From assembly GCA_905182445.1 (NCBI GenBank), contig CAJJBM010000007.1, positions 1-41,057 on the forward strand: 41,057 nt of DNA, read 5' to 3'. This DNA comes from Pelagibacteraceae bacterium AG-422-B15 (GTDB lineage Bacteria; Pseudomonadota; Alphaproteobacteria; Pelagibacterales; AG-422-B15). A program made the translations under genes and the position numbers. Under the pieces are notes generated by a model. The model was not told the origin of the DNA and searched no databases. It saw only the letters and a program-made list of their open reading frames with translations. Positions 7,772-17,551 of the stretch are shown here, one piece after another; within the stretch, counting starts at the first letter, position 1, and the number at the start of each line of letters is the position of its first letter.

Positions 7772-10585
7772 TTATTGAATTACGGATTCACATCTTTGGC
7801 AAATATTTTGGTTTAGTTTATCAAAATATTTCCAGCAACGACCACATTTTTCTCCGGCTACTTTAGATACTTTAACGCCAACACCTTGCAATTCGTTTAG
7901 CTGAAAGCATTCATCTGGTATACTAACTTTAGATATTGTTAGTTTTGAAACTATGCAGATGCTCTCTAAGTCACTTACATCAATATTTGAAATAATATCT
8001 GAGTCTTGAAAATAAATTTCTACTGCAGCCTCAAGACTTGAACCAATCAATTTATTTTTTCTCTCTATTTCAATTGCACCATTTACAGCTCTTCGAATTA
8101 ATTTCAAGTTTTCCCACTTAGTGGAAATTTCTTTGTTTTTCCAATTATTATTTACCTTTGGAAAGTCTTGGTTATGAATAGAAGTATCTTTGCCCAAGCG
8201 GCTTTGCCATGCTTCTTCTGTAGTAAAGCAGAGAATGGGTGCTAATAAAGTTAATAAATGATTAAAAAGAATATCAAGAACAGTTCTTGTGGCGCGCCGA
8301 GTAAGGCTAGATTTATGATCACAATACAAGCTATCTTTTCTTATATCAAAATAAAATGAAGATAGTTCATTTGTGCAGAAATTAAATATTGATGAAAATA
8401 CTTTTTGATATTCAAAAATTTGATAATTTTTGAGAACTTCTTCTTCTAACTCTGTTAGTCGTTCAAGAATATATTTGTCTAACTCTGGCAAATCAGAAAA
8501 CTCAACTTTTTCTTTTTCTTCAAAGTTGTCAAGATTACCTAAGATAAATCTTAAGCTATTCCTTAGTCTCCTATAGCTATCAGCATTACTTTTAATAATC
8601 TCTGGGCCAATTTTTAGATCATCTGAATAATCACTACTTGCAACCCAAAGTCGAAGGATATCAGCTCCAGATTTTTCAATAATTTCAGCAGGGGGAACAA
8701 TATTTGATGATGACTTGCTCATTTTATTCCCATCTTCATGCAATACAAATCCATGGGTTAAAACTGCCTCATATGGTGCAACTCCTCTAGTGCCGCATGA
8801 CTCTAAAAGAGAAGAGTGGAACCATCCCCTATGCTGGTCAGTACCTTCAAGATAAATAGAAGCGGGCCAAATTTGATCTTCTTTTTCATCTAAAACAAAA
8901 GCGTGAGTGCAACCTGAATCAAACCAAACATCTAAAATATCATCTACTTTTTCATATTCATCTGGATTGTATTTATCTCCTAGTAATTCAGCTTTTGTTT
9001 TTTCAAACCAAACATCACATCCATATTCTTCGTACATTTTAACAATTTTTTCATTAAGCTCAGTATCAATTAATGGTTCACCTGTAACTTTGTGATAAAA
9101 AATTGATAACGGAACACCCCAAGCTCTTTGTCGTGACACTACCCAGTCAGGTCTATTTTTAATCATCGACAAAATACGATTTTTTCCTTGTATTGGATAC
9201 CAATTAACTTTTTGAATTGCATCTAATGCTTTTTTTCTTAGATCATTAGTTTCCATACTAATAAACCATTGTGGGGTATTTCTAAATATTACTGGAGCTT
9301 TAGAGCGCCAAGAGTGAGGATAACTATGTCTAACAGAACCTTTACCACTTAGCGCATTATGATTTCTTAGCTCTATAATCACTGCAACATTAGCTTCAGC
9401 ATCTGACCCATCATCATTAAATATTTTTTTACCACTAAATAAAGGAACATGATCAAAATATATTCCATCTTTATCTACTGTTTCAGGTACTTCAACTCCA
9501 TTAGCTTTACCAAGTTCATAATCATCTGGTCCATGGCCTGGAGCAATATGAACAAATCCTGTTCCTTGTTCGAGAGTTACAAAGTCAGCGTGGTATAAGT
9601 TAACATCAAACTCATATCCAGAATTATGGAAAGGATGGCTACAAACAATACCAGACATGTCTGGTAAAGATTTTATTTTTTCTAGCTTTTCAATTTTACA
9701 TTTTTCTTTGAATTGCTCAGAGAGTTCATCTACTAAAATTACTTGATCACCTTCTAAGCTATATGATCCTTCTATTACCTGTACAACCTTATAGAGACTG
9801 TAAGAAAAATCTTTATTGTAAGCTAATGCTCTATTCCCTGGTATTGTCCAAGGTGTAGTAGTCCAAATAACTACTGAAGCATTCAGCAAATCATCATCAC
9901 TTGATTTTTTAATAGGAAATTTTGTAAAAATTGTAATTGATTTATGTTCACGGTACTCCAACTCTGCTTCAGCTAATGCAGTTTTTTCAACTGTTGACCA
10001 CATCACAGGTTTTGACCCTCTATATAAACCTTTGTTTACAAGAAATTTAAAAAATTCTTTAACTATTATTGCCTCAGACTTATGGGCCATAGTTGTGTAT
10101 GGTGTCGACCATTCTCCAGTAATACCTAGTCGAATGAATTCTTCTCTTTGAATATTAATCCACTTATCAGCAAAATCTCTACACTCTTTTCTAAATTGAA
10201 CAATGTCTACCTCATCCTTATTTAGTCCTTTTTTTCTATATTCTTCTTCAATTTTCCATTCAATTGGTAAACCATGACAATCCCAACCAGGCACATATGA
10301 AGAATCTTTTCCTAACATTTGCTGAGATCTGACTACAAAATCTTTCAATATTTTATTAAGAGCATGACCAATATGTAAATGACCATTGGCATATGGCGGC
10401 CCATCATGCAGAACAAACTTTTCTTTGCCTTTTGATTTAATACGTAAATTCTTATAAATTTCTTTTTCTGACCATTGTTCTAATATTTTTGGTTCCTGCT
10501 CAGGCAGTCCAGCACGCATAGCAAAATCTGTTTTTGGCAAAAACAGACTTTCGCTAAAATCGGCACTATCTTCTTTAGTTGTCAT
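7772..10585 (-). CDS. ileS: Isoleucyl-tRNA synthetase
   Basis: Charges tRNA-Ile with isoleucine and edits misactivated valine. The 937 residues contain the class I HIGH motif (71-74, in PPYANGHLHIGHALNK), an editing domain with VIWTTTPWTIPGNRAL, the KMSKS loop in HEDGNKMSKSSSNIVPP, and an anticodon-binding domain. The C-terminal zinc-binding tail has four cysteines (CGRCWKYFDKLNQNICQRC). The bacterial type with C-terminal zinc tail and the length fit. It lies between ribF (4 bases before) and lspA (3 bases after) on the same strand. No leader or T-box-like element precedes it, because ribF is directly upstream. Confidence 0.97.
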   Translation of the reverse strand: MTTKEDSADFSESLFLPKTDFAMRAGLPEQEPKILEQWSEKEIYKNLRIKSKGKEKFVLHDGPPYANGHLHIGHALNKILKDFVVRSQQMLGKDSSYVPGWDCHGLPIEWKIEEEYRKKGLNKDEVDIVQFRKECRDFADKWINIQREEFIRLGITGEWSTPYTTMAHKSEAIIVKEFFKFLVNKGLYRGSKPVMWSTVEKTALAEAELEYREHKSITIFTKFPIKKSSDDDLLNASVVIWTTTPWTIPGNRALAYNKDFSYSLYKVVQVIEGSYSLEGDQVILVDELSEQFKEKCKIEKLEKIKSLPDMSGIVCSHPFHNSGYEFDVNLYHADFVTLEQGTGFVHIAPGHGPDDYELGKANGVEVPETVDKDGIYFDHVPLFSGKKIFNDDGSDAEANVAVIIELRNHNALSGKGSVRHSYPHSWRSKAPVIFRNTPQWFISMETNDLRKKALDAIQKVNWYPIQGKNRILSMIKNRPDWVVSRQRAWGVPLSIFYHKVTGEPLIDTELNEKIVKMYEEYGCDVWFEKTKAELLGDKYNPDEYEKVDDILDVWFDSGCTHAFVLDEKEDQIWPASIYLEGTDQHRGWFHSSLLESCGTRGVAPYEAVLTHGFVLHEDGNKMSKSSSNIVPPAEIIEKSGADILRLWVASSDYSDDLKIGPEIIKSNADSYRRLRNSLRFILGNLDNFEEKEKVEFSDLPELDKYILERLTELEEEVLKNYQIFEYQKVFSSIFNFCTNELSSFYFDIRKDSLYCDHKSSLTRRATRTVLDILFNHLLTLLAPILCFTTEEAWQSRLGKDTSIHNQDFPKVNNNWKNKEISTKWENLKLIRRAVNGAIEIERKNKLIGSSLEAAVEIYFQDSDIISNIDVSDLESICIVSKLTISKVSIPDECFQLNELQGVGVKVSKVAGEKCGRCWKYFDKLNQNICQRCESVIQ

Positions 10586-10588
10586 AAT

Positions 10589-11542
10589 CTAACTTTTTTT
10601 TAAGATTTTTTTAGTTTTGATAATATCTTTGTCAATTTGATTTTTAAGAGACTCAATTCCTAAAAATTTCTTTTCAGGTCTTACGTAGTCAACAAAGCTT
10701 ACTTTTAATGCAGTTTTATAAATATTCAATTTAAAACTAAATAAATGCACTTCTAAAACTGCAGTTTTTTTACCAAATGTTGGTCTTAGTCCAAAGTTGG
10801 CAATCCCGTTTTTTATCTCACCTTTATGCTTACCTGAAATGAATGTCACTTTAACAGCATATACACCAAACTTAGGATAGATATATTTTTCAGTTGATAT
10901 ATTGGCAGTTGGAAATCCAATTTGTCTGCCACGTTTATCTCCAGTTATGACTGTACCAGATACTGACCAATGATGTCCTAAAAAATTATTAGCCTCTTTT
11001 ATTTTTCCTTTTTTTATAAATTTTCTAACATTTGAAGAAGAGAATATTTTTTTACTTTTATTAATTTTGTGTAGTTCTGAGCCACTTACTTTAAAGCTAT
11101 TTTCTAATCCAAATTTTTCTAAGTATCTTAAATTTCCAGTTCTATTTTGACCAAAACGAAAGTTTTTTCCTATGAACACATGTTGCATTCTACATCCATT
11201 AAGTAAAATTTTATTGCAAAAAGTTAGAGCAGACATCGATGCAAGTATTTTATTGAATTTAAGAATGATTATAAAATTAACTCCAAGGCTCTCTAAAATT
11301 TCTGACTTTGTTTCAAGTGAAGATAGTAAAAATTGTTTTTCTTTTGTAAAATACTCTCTTGGATGAGGATCAAACATCATTACTCCAAGCTGTGATTTAT
11401 TTCTTTTTGAAATAACTTTTGCAGCCTTGATAACTTTTTTATGACCTCGATGAACACCATCAAAATTTCCTATTACTAAAGATGAATTATAGAAATTTTT
11501 TGAAATCTTACTATAATCTGTAAATACTTTAATTTTACTCAT
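10589..11542 (-). CDS. ribF: Bifunctional riboflavin kinase / FAD synthetase
   Basis: Makes FMN and then FAD from riboflavin. The N-terminal nucleotidyltransferase domain has GNFDGVHRGH (25-34) and MFDPHPREYF (about 56-65). The C-terminal kinase domain has GDKRGRQIGFPTANI and PKFGVYAVKV, with a loop GIANFGLRPTFG. The 317 residues match the family. The start overlaps the stop of the upstream HAD gene by 4 bases (ATGA), indicating coupling. The protein is strikingly rich in lysine, in line with the base composition of the window. Confidence 0.93.
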   Translation of the reverse strand: MSKIKVFTDYSKISKNFYNSSLVIGNFDGVHRGHKKVIKAAKVISKRNKSQLGVMMFDPHPREYFTKEKQFLLSSLETKSEILESLGVNFIIILKFNKILASMSALTFCNKILLNGCRMQHVFIGKNFRFGQNRTGNLRYLEKFGLENSFKVSGSELHKINKSKKIFSSSNVRKFIKKGKIKEANNFLGHHWSVSGTVITGDKRGRQIGFPTANISTEKYIYPKFGVYAVKVTFISGKHKGEIKNGIANFGLRPTFGKKTAVLEVHLFSFKLNIYKTALKVSFVDYVRPEKKFLGIESLKNQIDKDIIKTKKILKKS

Positions 11543-12393
11543 AGGTATTCAGAAGTTAATAGTTTTATAGGTAAATTTGGTAAGTAATTTTTGGCAATTT
11601 TTTCTATTTCATTATTTAATACAATCTCATTTTTATGTATTCCTGACCTAATAAATAAAACATCTATATTAAAGTTGTTTGCCCCAAGAATATCAGTTGA
11701 AAAACTATCTCCAATTGCAAGTAAGTCTTTCTTTAAAATATTTTCATTATTAATATTTAATCGATTCAAAATATATTCATAAATTTCATTATATGGCTTA
11801 CCAAAATACTTTACTATTCCACCCATTTTTTCATAATTGAAAGCTAACGCACCCGCACAATCAATTTTTTTTTCACCTCGATAAACAATCTTATCTGGGT
11901 TGGCACAAACCATAGGAAGCTTTAATTTTTTCATATCATTCAGAATGTGCTTATAATCATTTACCGTTTCAAGCTCATCATCGTCTATGCCAGTACATAA
12001 AACAAAATCTGCTTGAAATAATTCTTCTGCTTGATTTATTTCTATATTTGAAAGCAAATCTTTATCTTTCATTGGCCCTAAATGATAATAGGTTTTTCCA
12101 AAGCTTTTATGATTTAAAAAATTAGCCGTTATATCTCCTGACGTGACAATAAAATCATAAAGGTTTTTATTAAGTCCAAGCTTATTGGTCAATTGATCCT
12201 CAACCATTGAGTTTGGTCTAGGTGCATTAGAAATTAAAACAATTTTTTTCCCATCCTCTTTTACCCTTTCCAAAAACACTTTACTTTTTTCAAAAATTTC
12301 TTTTCCATTATGTACAACGCCCCATAAGTCACAAAGTATTACAGAGTAAGAATTACTTAATTTGTAGCTATCAGTAATATTATGGATTTTCAT
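11539..12393 (-). CDS. HAD-superfamily class IIA hydrolase (TIGR01459-like)
   Basis: A 284-residue phosphatase-like protein of the NagD/class IIA HAD type. The nucleophile motif is ILCDLWGVVHNG, with Asp at 22; motif II is VLISNAPRP; motif III/IV are GKPYNEIYEY and AIGDSFSTDILGANN. The WGVxH variant after the nucleophile is typical of the alphaproteobacterial TIGR01459 group, often found just upstream of ribF as here. It overlaps ribF by 4 bases. Substrate unknown; a sugar or nucleotide phosphatase is likely from the fold. Confidence 0.82.
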   Translation of the reverse strand: MKIHNITDSYKLSNSYSVILCDLWGVVHNGKEIFEKSKVFLERVKEDGKKIVLISNAPRPNSMVEDQLTNKLGLNKNLYDFIVTSGDITANFLNHKSFGKTYYHLGPMKDKDLLSNIEINQAEELFQADFVLCTGIDDDELETVNDYKHILNDMKKLKLPMVCANPDKIVYRGEKKIDCAGALAFNYEKMGGIVKYFGKPYNEIYEYILNRLNINNENILKKDLLAIGDSFSTDILGANNFNIDVLFIRSGIHKNEIVLNNEIEKIAKNYLPNLPIKLLTSEYL

Positions 12394-12404
12394 TAAAAAT
12401 TTTC

Positions 12405-12434
12405 TTGTATAGTTTATCGTTATTCAACTATAAT
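12405..12434 (+). promoter_or_regulatory. Candidate sigma-70 promoter for the SDR gene
   Basis: A -35-like TTGTAT at 12405-12410, an 18-base spacer and a perfect TATAAT at 12429-12434. The expected transcript starts near 12441, giving a leader of about 22 bases before the ATG at 12463. It lies in the 69-base gap between the divergent HAD and SDR genes. Confidence 0.4.
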
Positions 12435-12462
12435 AATTTTTTATAAATTTGTTATACTTATT

Positions 12463-13236
12463 ATGTCTACATTGTTCAATTTATCTGGAAAAAAAGCAAT
12501 AATAACAGGTTCTTCAAGAGGGATTGGTAAAGCAACTGCTATCAGGCTTGCTGAACATGGAGCAAAAGTTGTTATATCAAGTAGAAAAATTGATGCCTGC
12601 CAAGAAGTGGCAAGCGAAATAAATAATACTTATGGTTCCGACACTGCAATAGCATTGGCTTGTAATATATCAGATAAAGAACAGCTACAAAAGCTTCACC
12701 AAGATTCAGTGGCTTGGTGTGGAGACATTGATATATTAGTATGTAACGCCGCAATTAATCCATATTTTGGTCCTTCTTTAAATATTCCTGACTCTGCATT
12801 TGAAAAAATTATGCGTTCAAATGTTCAAAGTAACTTTTGGTTATCTAATATGATAATCCCTAATATGGTAAAAAATAAGAATGGCTCTGTTATAATAATT
12901 TCATCAATTGCTGGCCTACATGGTAGTTCTTTATTGGGAGCTTATGCTATTTCGAAGGCTGCAGATTCTCAGTTAGCTAGAAATATTTCTGTTGAACATG
13001 GTTCAAATGGCGTTCGTGCTAACTGTATATCTCCAGGGTTGATTAAGACTGATTTTGCAAGAGCTCTGTGGGAAGATGAAGCAATTCTCAAATCTCAAAC
13101 TAATAAGTCTGCACTTAAAAGAATTGGCATGCCTGACGAGATTGCTGGAGCTGTTGTTTTTCTAGCTTCACAAGCCGGCTCTTTCACAACTGGGCAAAAT
13201 ATTGTAATTGATGGTGGTGAAGGTGAAACTGCCTAA
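12463..13236 (+). CDS. Short-chain dehydrogenase/reductase
   Basis: NAD(P)-dependent oxidoreductase of the classical SDR type, 257 residues. The cofactor motif TGSSRGIG is at 15-22, NAA at 95-97, the catalytic Ser in ISSIAG at about 147-148, and the YxxxK pair is Tyr161 and Lys165 (AYAISKAA). The end has GQNIVIDGGE, the usual C-terminal signature. The SSRGIG form and ASQAGSFTTGQNIV resemble the DHRS4-like group and many 3-oxoacyl-ACP-reductase-like proteins, so the substrate cannot be named. It is a single gene between the HAD/ribF operon and groESL. Confidence 0.88.
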   Translation: MSTLFNLSGKKAIITGSSRGIGKATAIRLAEHGAKVVISSRKIDACQEVASEINNTYGSDTAIALACNISDKEQLQKLHQDSVAWCGDIDILVCNAAINPYFGPSLNIPDSAFEKIMRSNVQSNFWLSNMIIPNMVKNKNGSVIIISSIAGLHGSSLLGAYAISKAADSQLARNISVEHGSNGVRANCISPGLIKTDFARALWEDEAILKSQTNKSALKRIGMPDEIAGAVVFLASQAGSFTTGQNIVIDGGEGETA

Positions 13237-13292
13237 TCAACTATATAAAATTCATATATATATCATATACTTAAATCTCAAAATCTGAGCCC

Positions 13293-13321
13293 TTGACATG
13301 GTTAGTGTGGATCACTATATG
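13293..13321 (+). promoter_or_regulatory. Promoter of groES-groEL
   Basis: A perfect TTGACA at 13293-13298 (preceded by CC, giving the CTTGAC form also seen in alphaproteobacterial heat-shock promoters), a 17-base spacer, and TATATG at 13316-13321. Transcription would start near 13328, with a leader of about 50 bases ending in the ribosome binding site AGGAG at 13368-13372 before the ATG at 13380. Whether sigma-70 or RpoH reads it cannot be decided; the -10 is closer to sigma-70. Confidence 0.6.
13303..13317. repeat. Inverted repeat inside the groE promoter
   Basis: TAGTG (13303-13307) and CACTA (13313-13317) are separated by TGGAT. The dyad fills most of the spacer between the -35 and -10 elements and reaches the first bases of the -10, a position where a bound repressor would block RNA polymerase. 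It does not fit the HrcA/CIRCE consensus. Confidence 0.4.
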
Positions 13322-13379
13322 CCTACATATACTGAGTGTAATCACCGGTAAGAAATAATTTTATTTAGGAGAATATATA

Positions 13380-13700
13380 ATGAATTTTAGTCCTCTACAC
13401 GACAGAGTGTTAGTAAAAAGGTTAGCGAGTGAAGAAAAGACTGCTGGAGGTATTATCATTCCTGATACAGCTCAAGAAAAACCTCAAGAAGGTTTAATAG
13501 TTGCAATCGGTTCTGGTGCAAAATCTGAAGATGGAAAAGTTACTCCATTAGACGTTAAAGTTGGAGATAAGGTTTTATTTGGTAAATGGTCTGGCACAGA
13601 AATTAAAGTTGATGGTGAAGAGCTTTGTATCATGAAAGAGTCCGACATAATGGGAATTATTGCAGATTCAAAACCAAAAAGTAAAAAAAAGAAAAAATAA
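13380..13700 (+). CDS. groES: Co-chaperonin GroES
   Basis: Caps the GroEL ring during ATP-driven protein folding. The 106 residues start [20 protein letters not shown]; the mobile loop is [17 protein letters not shown], followed by [11 protein letters not shown] and [11 protein letters not shown]. The usual end of the protein, DIMGII, is followed by a short extra tail [12 protein letters not shown]. That lysine-rich tail is not part of ordinary GroES, which ends at about 96-97 residues. A good ribosome binding site (AGGAG) supports the start. groEL follows after 30 bases. Confidence 0.96.
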   Translation: MNFSPLHDRVLVKRLASEEKTAGGIIIPDTAQEKPQEGLIVAIGSGAKSEDGKVTPLDVKVGDKVLFGKWSGTEIKVDGEELCIMKESDIMGIIADSKPKSKKKKK

Positions 13701-13727
13701 TTATTTAAAAAAATATAAGGAGAATAA

Positions 13728-15386
<1,659 letters not shown>

Positions 15387-15410
15387 TCCAAGCTTAATTG
15401 CTTAATAAAA

Positions 15411-15435
15411 AAACCCGGTTTAGCCGGGTTTTTTT
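15411..15435. terminator. Rho-independent terminator after groEL
   Basis: Stem AAACCCGG (15411-15418) and CCGGGTTT (15424-15431) with a TTTAG loop, followed by T residues to 15435. A run of A residues lies before the stem, so the same hairpin can also end transcripts of the convergent minus-strand gene at 15456. Confidence 0.9.
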
Positions 15436-15455
15436 ATATCTAAATTTTAAGCCTA

Positions 15456-15710
15456 TTAACTTTTCTGATTTTTTGACTTAAATCTCTCTGACAAGTTTTG
15501 AATCTTAGTTTTTCTACCTCTAACTCTTTTTCTCCAATTTAAAAAAGAGGTCCTTTTAAGGTTAGCCTTCATAATAGCAATCACTTCTTTTTCCAATAAA
15601 TCAAATTGAAATTTAATATCGTCAAAAGTTGTTCTATCTTCCCAACCCATCTCTATAATTCTATCAATATCTTTTTGAGATAACGGCTTGGGCTGAGTCA
15701 ACTTCTTCAT
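15456..15710 (-). CDS. Conserved small protein, TIGR03643/DUF2805-like
   Basis: An 84-residue basic protein with no signal peptide or membrane segment. The core LSQKDIDRIIEMGWEDRTTFD, followed by LLEKEVIAIMKANLKRTSFL and NWRKRVRGRKTK, matches the TIGR03643 family. That family is found in many marine bacteria and looks like a small helix-turn-helix-type protein. The pattern of two helices, a turn and the WRKRV(R/S)GRKTK end suggests nucleic acid binding. It is the last gene of the hisS-hisZ-hisG direction, 7 bases after hisG, and ends at the shared groEL terminator. No experimental function known to me. Confidence 0.72.
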   Translation of the reverse strand: MKKLTQPKPLSQKDIDRIIEMGWEDRTTFDDIKFQFDLLEKEVIAIMKANLKRTSFLNWRKRVRGRKTKIQNLSERFKSKNQKS

Positions 15711-15717
15711 AATATAC

Positions 15718-16419
15718 TTATGAAATTGCGCTTAAAAATTGTTCACTGATTTTTTCTAAATCAGAGTTCCAATTAGCTGTTTTAGAATTAAAAATACTAG
15801 CAGATGAACTAAGTATCAATCCATCGTCTAATATTCTTAAATTATTTGCTTTTAATGTTTCACCTGAGGATGTGATATCTACTATAATATCTGACATTCC
15901 ATTAAATGGAGCACTTTCTGTTGAACCTGAGCTTCCCACAGTTCGATAGTCGGTAACTCCACATTTAGAAAAAAAGCGATTAGTTAAATTTGTATATTTG
16001 GTTGCAACCTTAAGGCGCTTTGATGTATTCATCCTTTTAATATGACTAATTTCATCTAAGTCAGCCATTGTAGTAACATCAAGCCATATTTTAGGGACCG
16101 CGACCACTAAATCCGCTTTACCAAAATTTAATATTAGCTCACTAGAAACTTTTGTTTCATAATCAAAAATATACTCTTGCACAAGATCATCGCCGGTAAT
16201 TCCTAAGTGAATATTTCCCTCACTTAATTGAGTAACTATTTCTTTTGCACCCATAAAATATATCAATATATCATTGTGGCTTGATAATTTAGCGATATAG
16301 TTTCTGTCATTACTTTCTTCTATAAAATTAATTTTTTTAGAACTAAGTAATTTTTCTAAATCTTTCCTAAGTCTACCCTTGCTTGGAAAAGCTATTTTTA
16401 ATATTGATTTATTATTCAT
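15718..16419 (-). CDS. hisG: ATP phosphoribosyltransferase, short form
   Basis: First enzyme of histidine biosynthesis: joins ATP and PRPP. The 233 residues are the short form, lacking the C-terminal histidine-sensing ACT domain, so it needs HisZ, encoded directly upstream. Seen motifs: IAFPSKGRLRKDLEKLL at the N-terminus, LGITGDDLVQEY, and the PRPP-binding region DIIVDITSSGETLKANNLRIL near residues 181-201. It lies 3 bases after hisZ. The short form with HisZ is regulated allosterically by histidine through HisZ; the operon also seems to be controlled by the leader described at 19038-19073. Confidence 0.93.
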   Translation of the reverse strand: MNNKSILKIAFPSKGRLRKDLEKLLSSKKINFIEESNDRNYIAKLSSHNDILIYFMGAKEIVTQLSEGNIHLGITGDDLVQEYIFDYETKVSSELILNFGKADLVVAVPKIWLDVTTMADLDEISHIKRMNTSKRLKVATKYTNLTNRFFSKCGVTDYRTVGSSGSTESAPFNGMSDIIVDITSSGETLKANNLRILDDGLILSSSASIFNSKTANWNSDLEKISEQFLSAIS

Positions 16420-16422
16420 ATC

Positions 16423-17550
16423 TTAAATATTATTATTATTTATAGCAAAGCCAATTGCAGAGGCATTGCTATCTAAGCCCAAATTAATAAGAAGAGCATC
16501 ATATCTTCCACCAACTACGACTTTATTGTTCTGATTATCTTTATCCTCAATTTCAAACATAATTCCATCGTAATACTCAATAGAATGGCCAAAATCAGTT
16601 TTAAAATTAATATCCCTACTTCCAATTCCTAACTTAATTTTTTGACTAAAATTTGAGGCTAATTGTACAACAGTATCAAATTGTTTTGCATCTTCTTGAT
16701 TAGTAAAGTTACTCATAGTATTTGCTAACTGGCCTAACTCACAATCAATACTAAGAAATGATCTTATCATCCTAACTATTTCAATACCTTTCTCACTTGA
16801 GATAATTGTTTCACTTTTAATATTCAAACGTTTGATAATATCTTCAATTGACCGCTCTCCAAATTCAATGGGATTAATATTTACAAGACGCTGTTTCAAT
16901 TCACTATCTGATATATCAACTTTAATTCCAAGATGTGTTTTTAGTACATCTTCTTTTCTAGCTTCATTAAACCCTATTCCAAGTTCAATACGTTTTAATA
17001 GTGACTCAAAATAATCTCTTCTAAAAAAATGTCTTCTCAACCTATCTTTCCACCTTTGCGGTAAGTCTAGACAATTAAGAAATTCTATAAATATTGATAT
17101 ATTTCCAAGGTTAATATCAAAATTAACTTTATTAATATTATTTAATGTTTTAATTGCTAGATTAATGATCTCTATTTCTTCTTGGTAATTATCGTCTTTA
17201 TCCGTATTAGCTCTTAGTATTTCAATTCCAGATTGATTAAGTTCTATTGACTTATCTATATTTCCAGATCTGAAGATTGGCCCACTATAGCAAAGTTTTG
17301 CTTGATCAAATTTATAATTATTTTGTAAATATGTTTGGCATGTTGGAATTGTTAAGTCTGGCCTTAAGCACATTTCTAATCCATGTGCACTTGAAACTAA
17401 AAACATATCTTTTCTAATTTGTTCTCCTGAAGTTTCAAAATAGATATCAGAGTTAACAACTAAGGGTGGTTCTATATATTTAAATCCCTCTAAAAGAAAA
17501 AACTCTTTAAACTTATTATTCAATTCTTGTATTGATTGATTGCCAGACAT
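16423..17550 (-). CDS. hisZ: ATP phosphoribosyltransferase regulatory subunit
   Basis: A catalytically silent relative of histidyl-tRNA synthetase that activates short-form HisG and carries the histidine feedback site. The 375 residues align with the class II synthetase core: FFLLEGFKYIEPPLV, LRPDLTIPTC, CYSGPIFRSGNIDKSIELNQSG and GGRYDALLINLG near the end. The C-terminal anticodon-binding domain of true HisRS is missing, which fits HisZ. It lies between hisS (1 base apart) and hisG (3 bases), so the three are co-translated from one transcript. Confidence 0.9.
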   Translation of the reverse strand: MSGNQSIQELNNKFKEFFLLEGFKYIEPPLVVNSDIYFETSGEQIRKDMFLVSSAHGLEMCLRPDLTIPTCQTYLQNNYKFDQAKLCYSGPIFRSGNIDKSIELNQSGIEILRANTDKDDNYQEEIEIINLAIKTLNNINKVNFDINLGNISIFIEFLNCLDLPQRWKDRLRRHFFRRDYFESLLKRIELGIGFNEARKEDVLKTHLGIKVDISDSELKQRLVNINPIEFGERSIEDIIKRLNIKSETIISSEKGIEIVRMIRSFLSIDCELGQLANTMSNFTNQEDAKQFDTVVQLASNFSQKIKLGIGSRDINFKTDFGHSIEYYDGIMFEIEDKDNQNNKVVVGGRYDALLINLGLDSNASAIGFAINNNNI

Positions 17551-17551
17551 A

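Noticed and set aside
13302-13341. CIRCE element upstream of groES
   Set aside because: A GAGTGTAA half-site exists at 13334, but no TTAGCACTC partner lies at the required 9-base spacing.
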